Origin: Nitratireductor sp.
Lineage (GTDB): Bacteria > Pseudomonadota > Alphaproteobacteria > Rhizobiales > Rhizobiaceae
Length of the DNA stretch: 5,856 nt
Assembly (NCBI GenBank): GCA_020441735.1
Contig: JAGRLQ010000232.1
Location: 1,380 to 7,235, forward strand
Direction: 5' to 3'
Shown: piece by piece, positions 5,802 to 5,856 of the stretch
How the letters are laid out: each line of letters opens with the position of its first letter
Numbering within the stretch: the first letter of the stretch is position 1
Program-made: the position numbers and the translations under genes
Notes under the pieces: model-generated
Databases searched by the model: none
What the model was told of the DNA's origin: nothing
What the model saw: the letters and a program-made list of their open reading frames with translations, nothing else

Positions 5802-5856
5802 TGGTCGGAGCGGAGAGATTCGAACTCCCGACCCTCTGGTCCCAAACCAGATGCGC
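5802..5856 (-). tRNA. tRNA-Pro(UGG), 5' part beyond window end
   Basis: Read on the minus strand, this is the 3' two-thirds of a proline tRNA. The encoded CCA end is at 5804-5802, with discriminator A at 5805. The 3' acceptor strand CGCTCCG (5812-5806) implies a CGGAGCG 5' strand outside the window. The T arm is GGGAG-TTCGAAT-CTCTC with one G-U pair, and the variable loop has five bases (GGGTC). The anticodon stem TCTGG/CCAGA encloses the loop TTTGGGA, giving anticodon TGG at 5844-5842. The 3' end of the D stem (GCGC) is cut by the window edge. The UGG anticodon reads CCA and, with U34 modification, other proline codons. Identification is firm from the anticodon and arm geometry. Confidence 0.95.

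Noticed and set aside
5756..5845. N-terminal extension of the NDUFS4-like frame to position 5845 (MGPEGREFESLRSD...)
   Set aside because: This is the translation of the tRNA-Pro 3' end, a well-known artefact. The family N-terminus MTARIF starts at 5755.
1..5856. Undescribed defence, mobile or biosynthetic system
   Set aside because: Every gene belongs to a known housekeeping family, codon use is uniform, and there are no direct repeat arrays, transposase, integrase or phage genes. The tRNA edge could host an integration site, but no att-like duplication of its 3' end is visible elsewhere in the window.

Overview
This window looks like ordinary alphaproteobacterial chromosome, most likely Hyphomicrobiales (Rhizobiales). 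The DNA is GC-rich with coding bias consistent across all genes. A long SPOR-domain membrane protein is followed by nagZ, scpA and scpB, an order I know from rhizobia and their relatives. An NDUFS4-type accessory subunit of complex I, an alphaproteobacterial and mitochondrial trait, supports this. The genus cannot be resolved from the sequence alone.

Layout. Positions 1-97 are non-coding, with a weak terminator-like hairpin that probably belongs to an upstream gene. A same-strand (+) run follows: SPOR protein (98-2086), nagZ (2161-3177), scpA (about 3274-4086), scpB (4091-4870) and a secreted DUF192 protein (about 4935-5432). The scpA-scpB gap is 4 nt and the scpB-DUF192 gap is 10 to 64 nt depending on the start used, so these three are probably co-transcribed. 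On the minus strand, convergent with the DUF192 gene and 11 nt from its stop, lies the NDUFS4-like gene (5444-5755). A tRNA-Pro(UGG) gene sits just upstream of it, and its 5' part runs off the window end. No stretch over 300 bases lacks a gene.

Function. The + strand run combines cell-envelope and chromosome-segregation housekeeping: a septal peptidoglycan-binding protein, a cytoplasmic muropeptide-recycling glucosaminidase, and the kleisin and winged-helix partners of SMC condensin. The DUF192 and NDUFS4 genes and the tRNA are a separate housekeeping block. I see no mobile element, CRISPR array, toxin-antitoxin pair, phage gene or defence gene, and no convincing new system. The points most worth a second look are the uncharacterised parts of the SPOR protein (a tripled FAxx[LF]Ax-EL motif in the cytoplasmic region and periplasmic segments outside the SPOR domain) and the absence of tatABC immediately after scpB.
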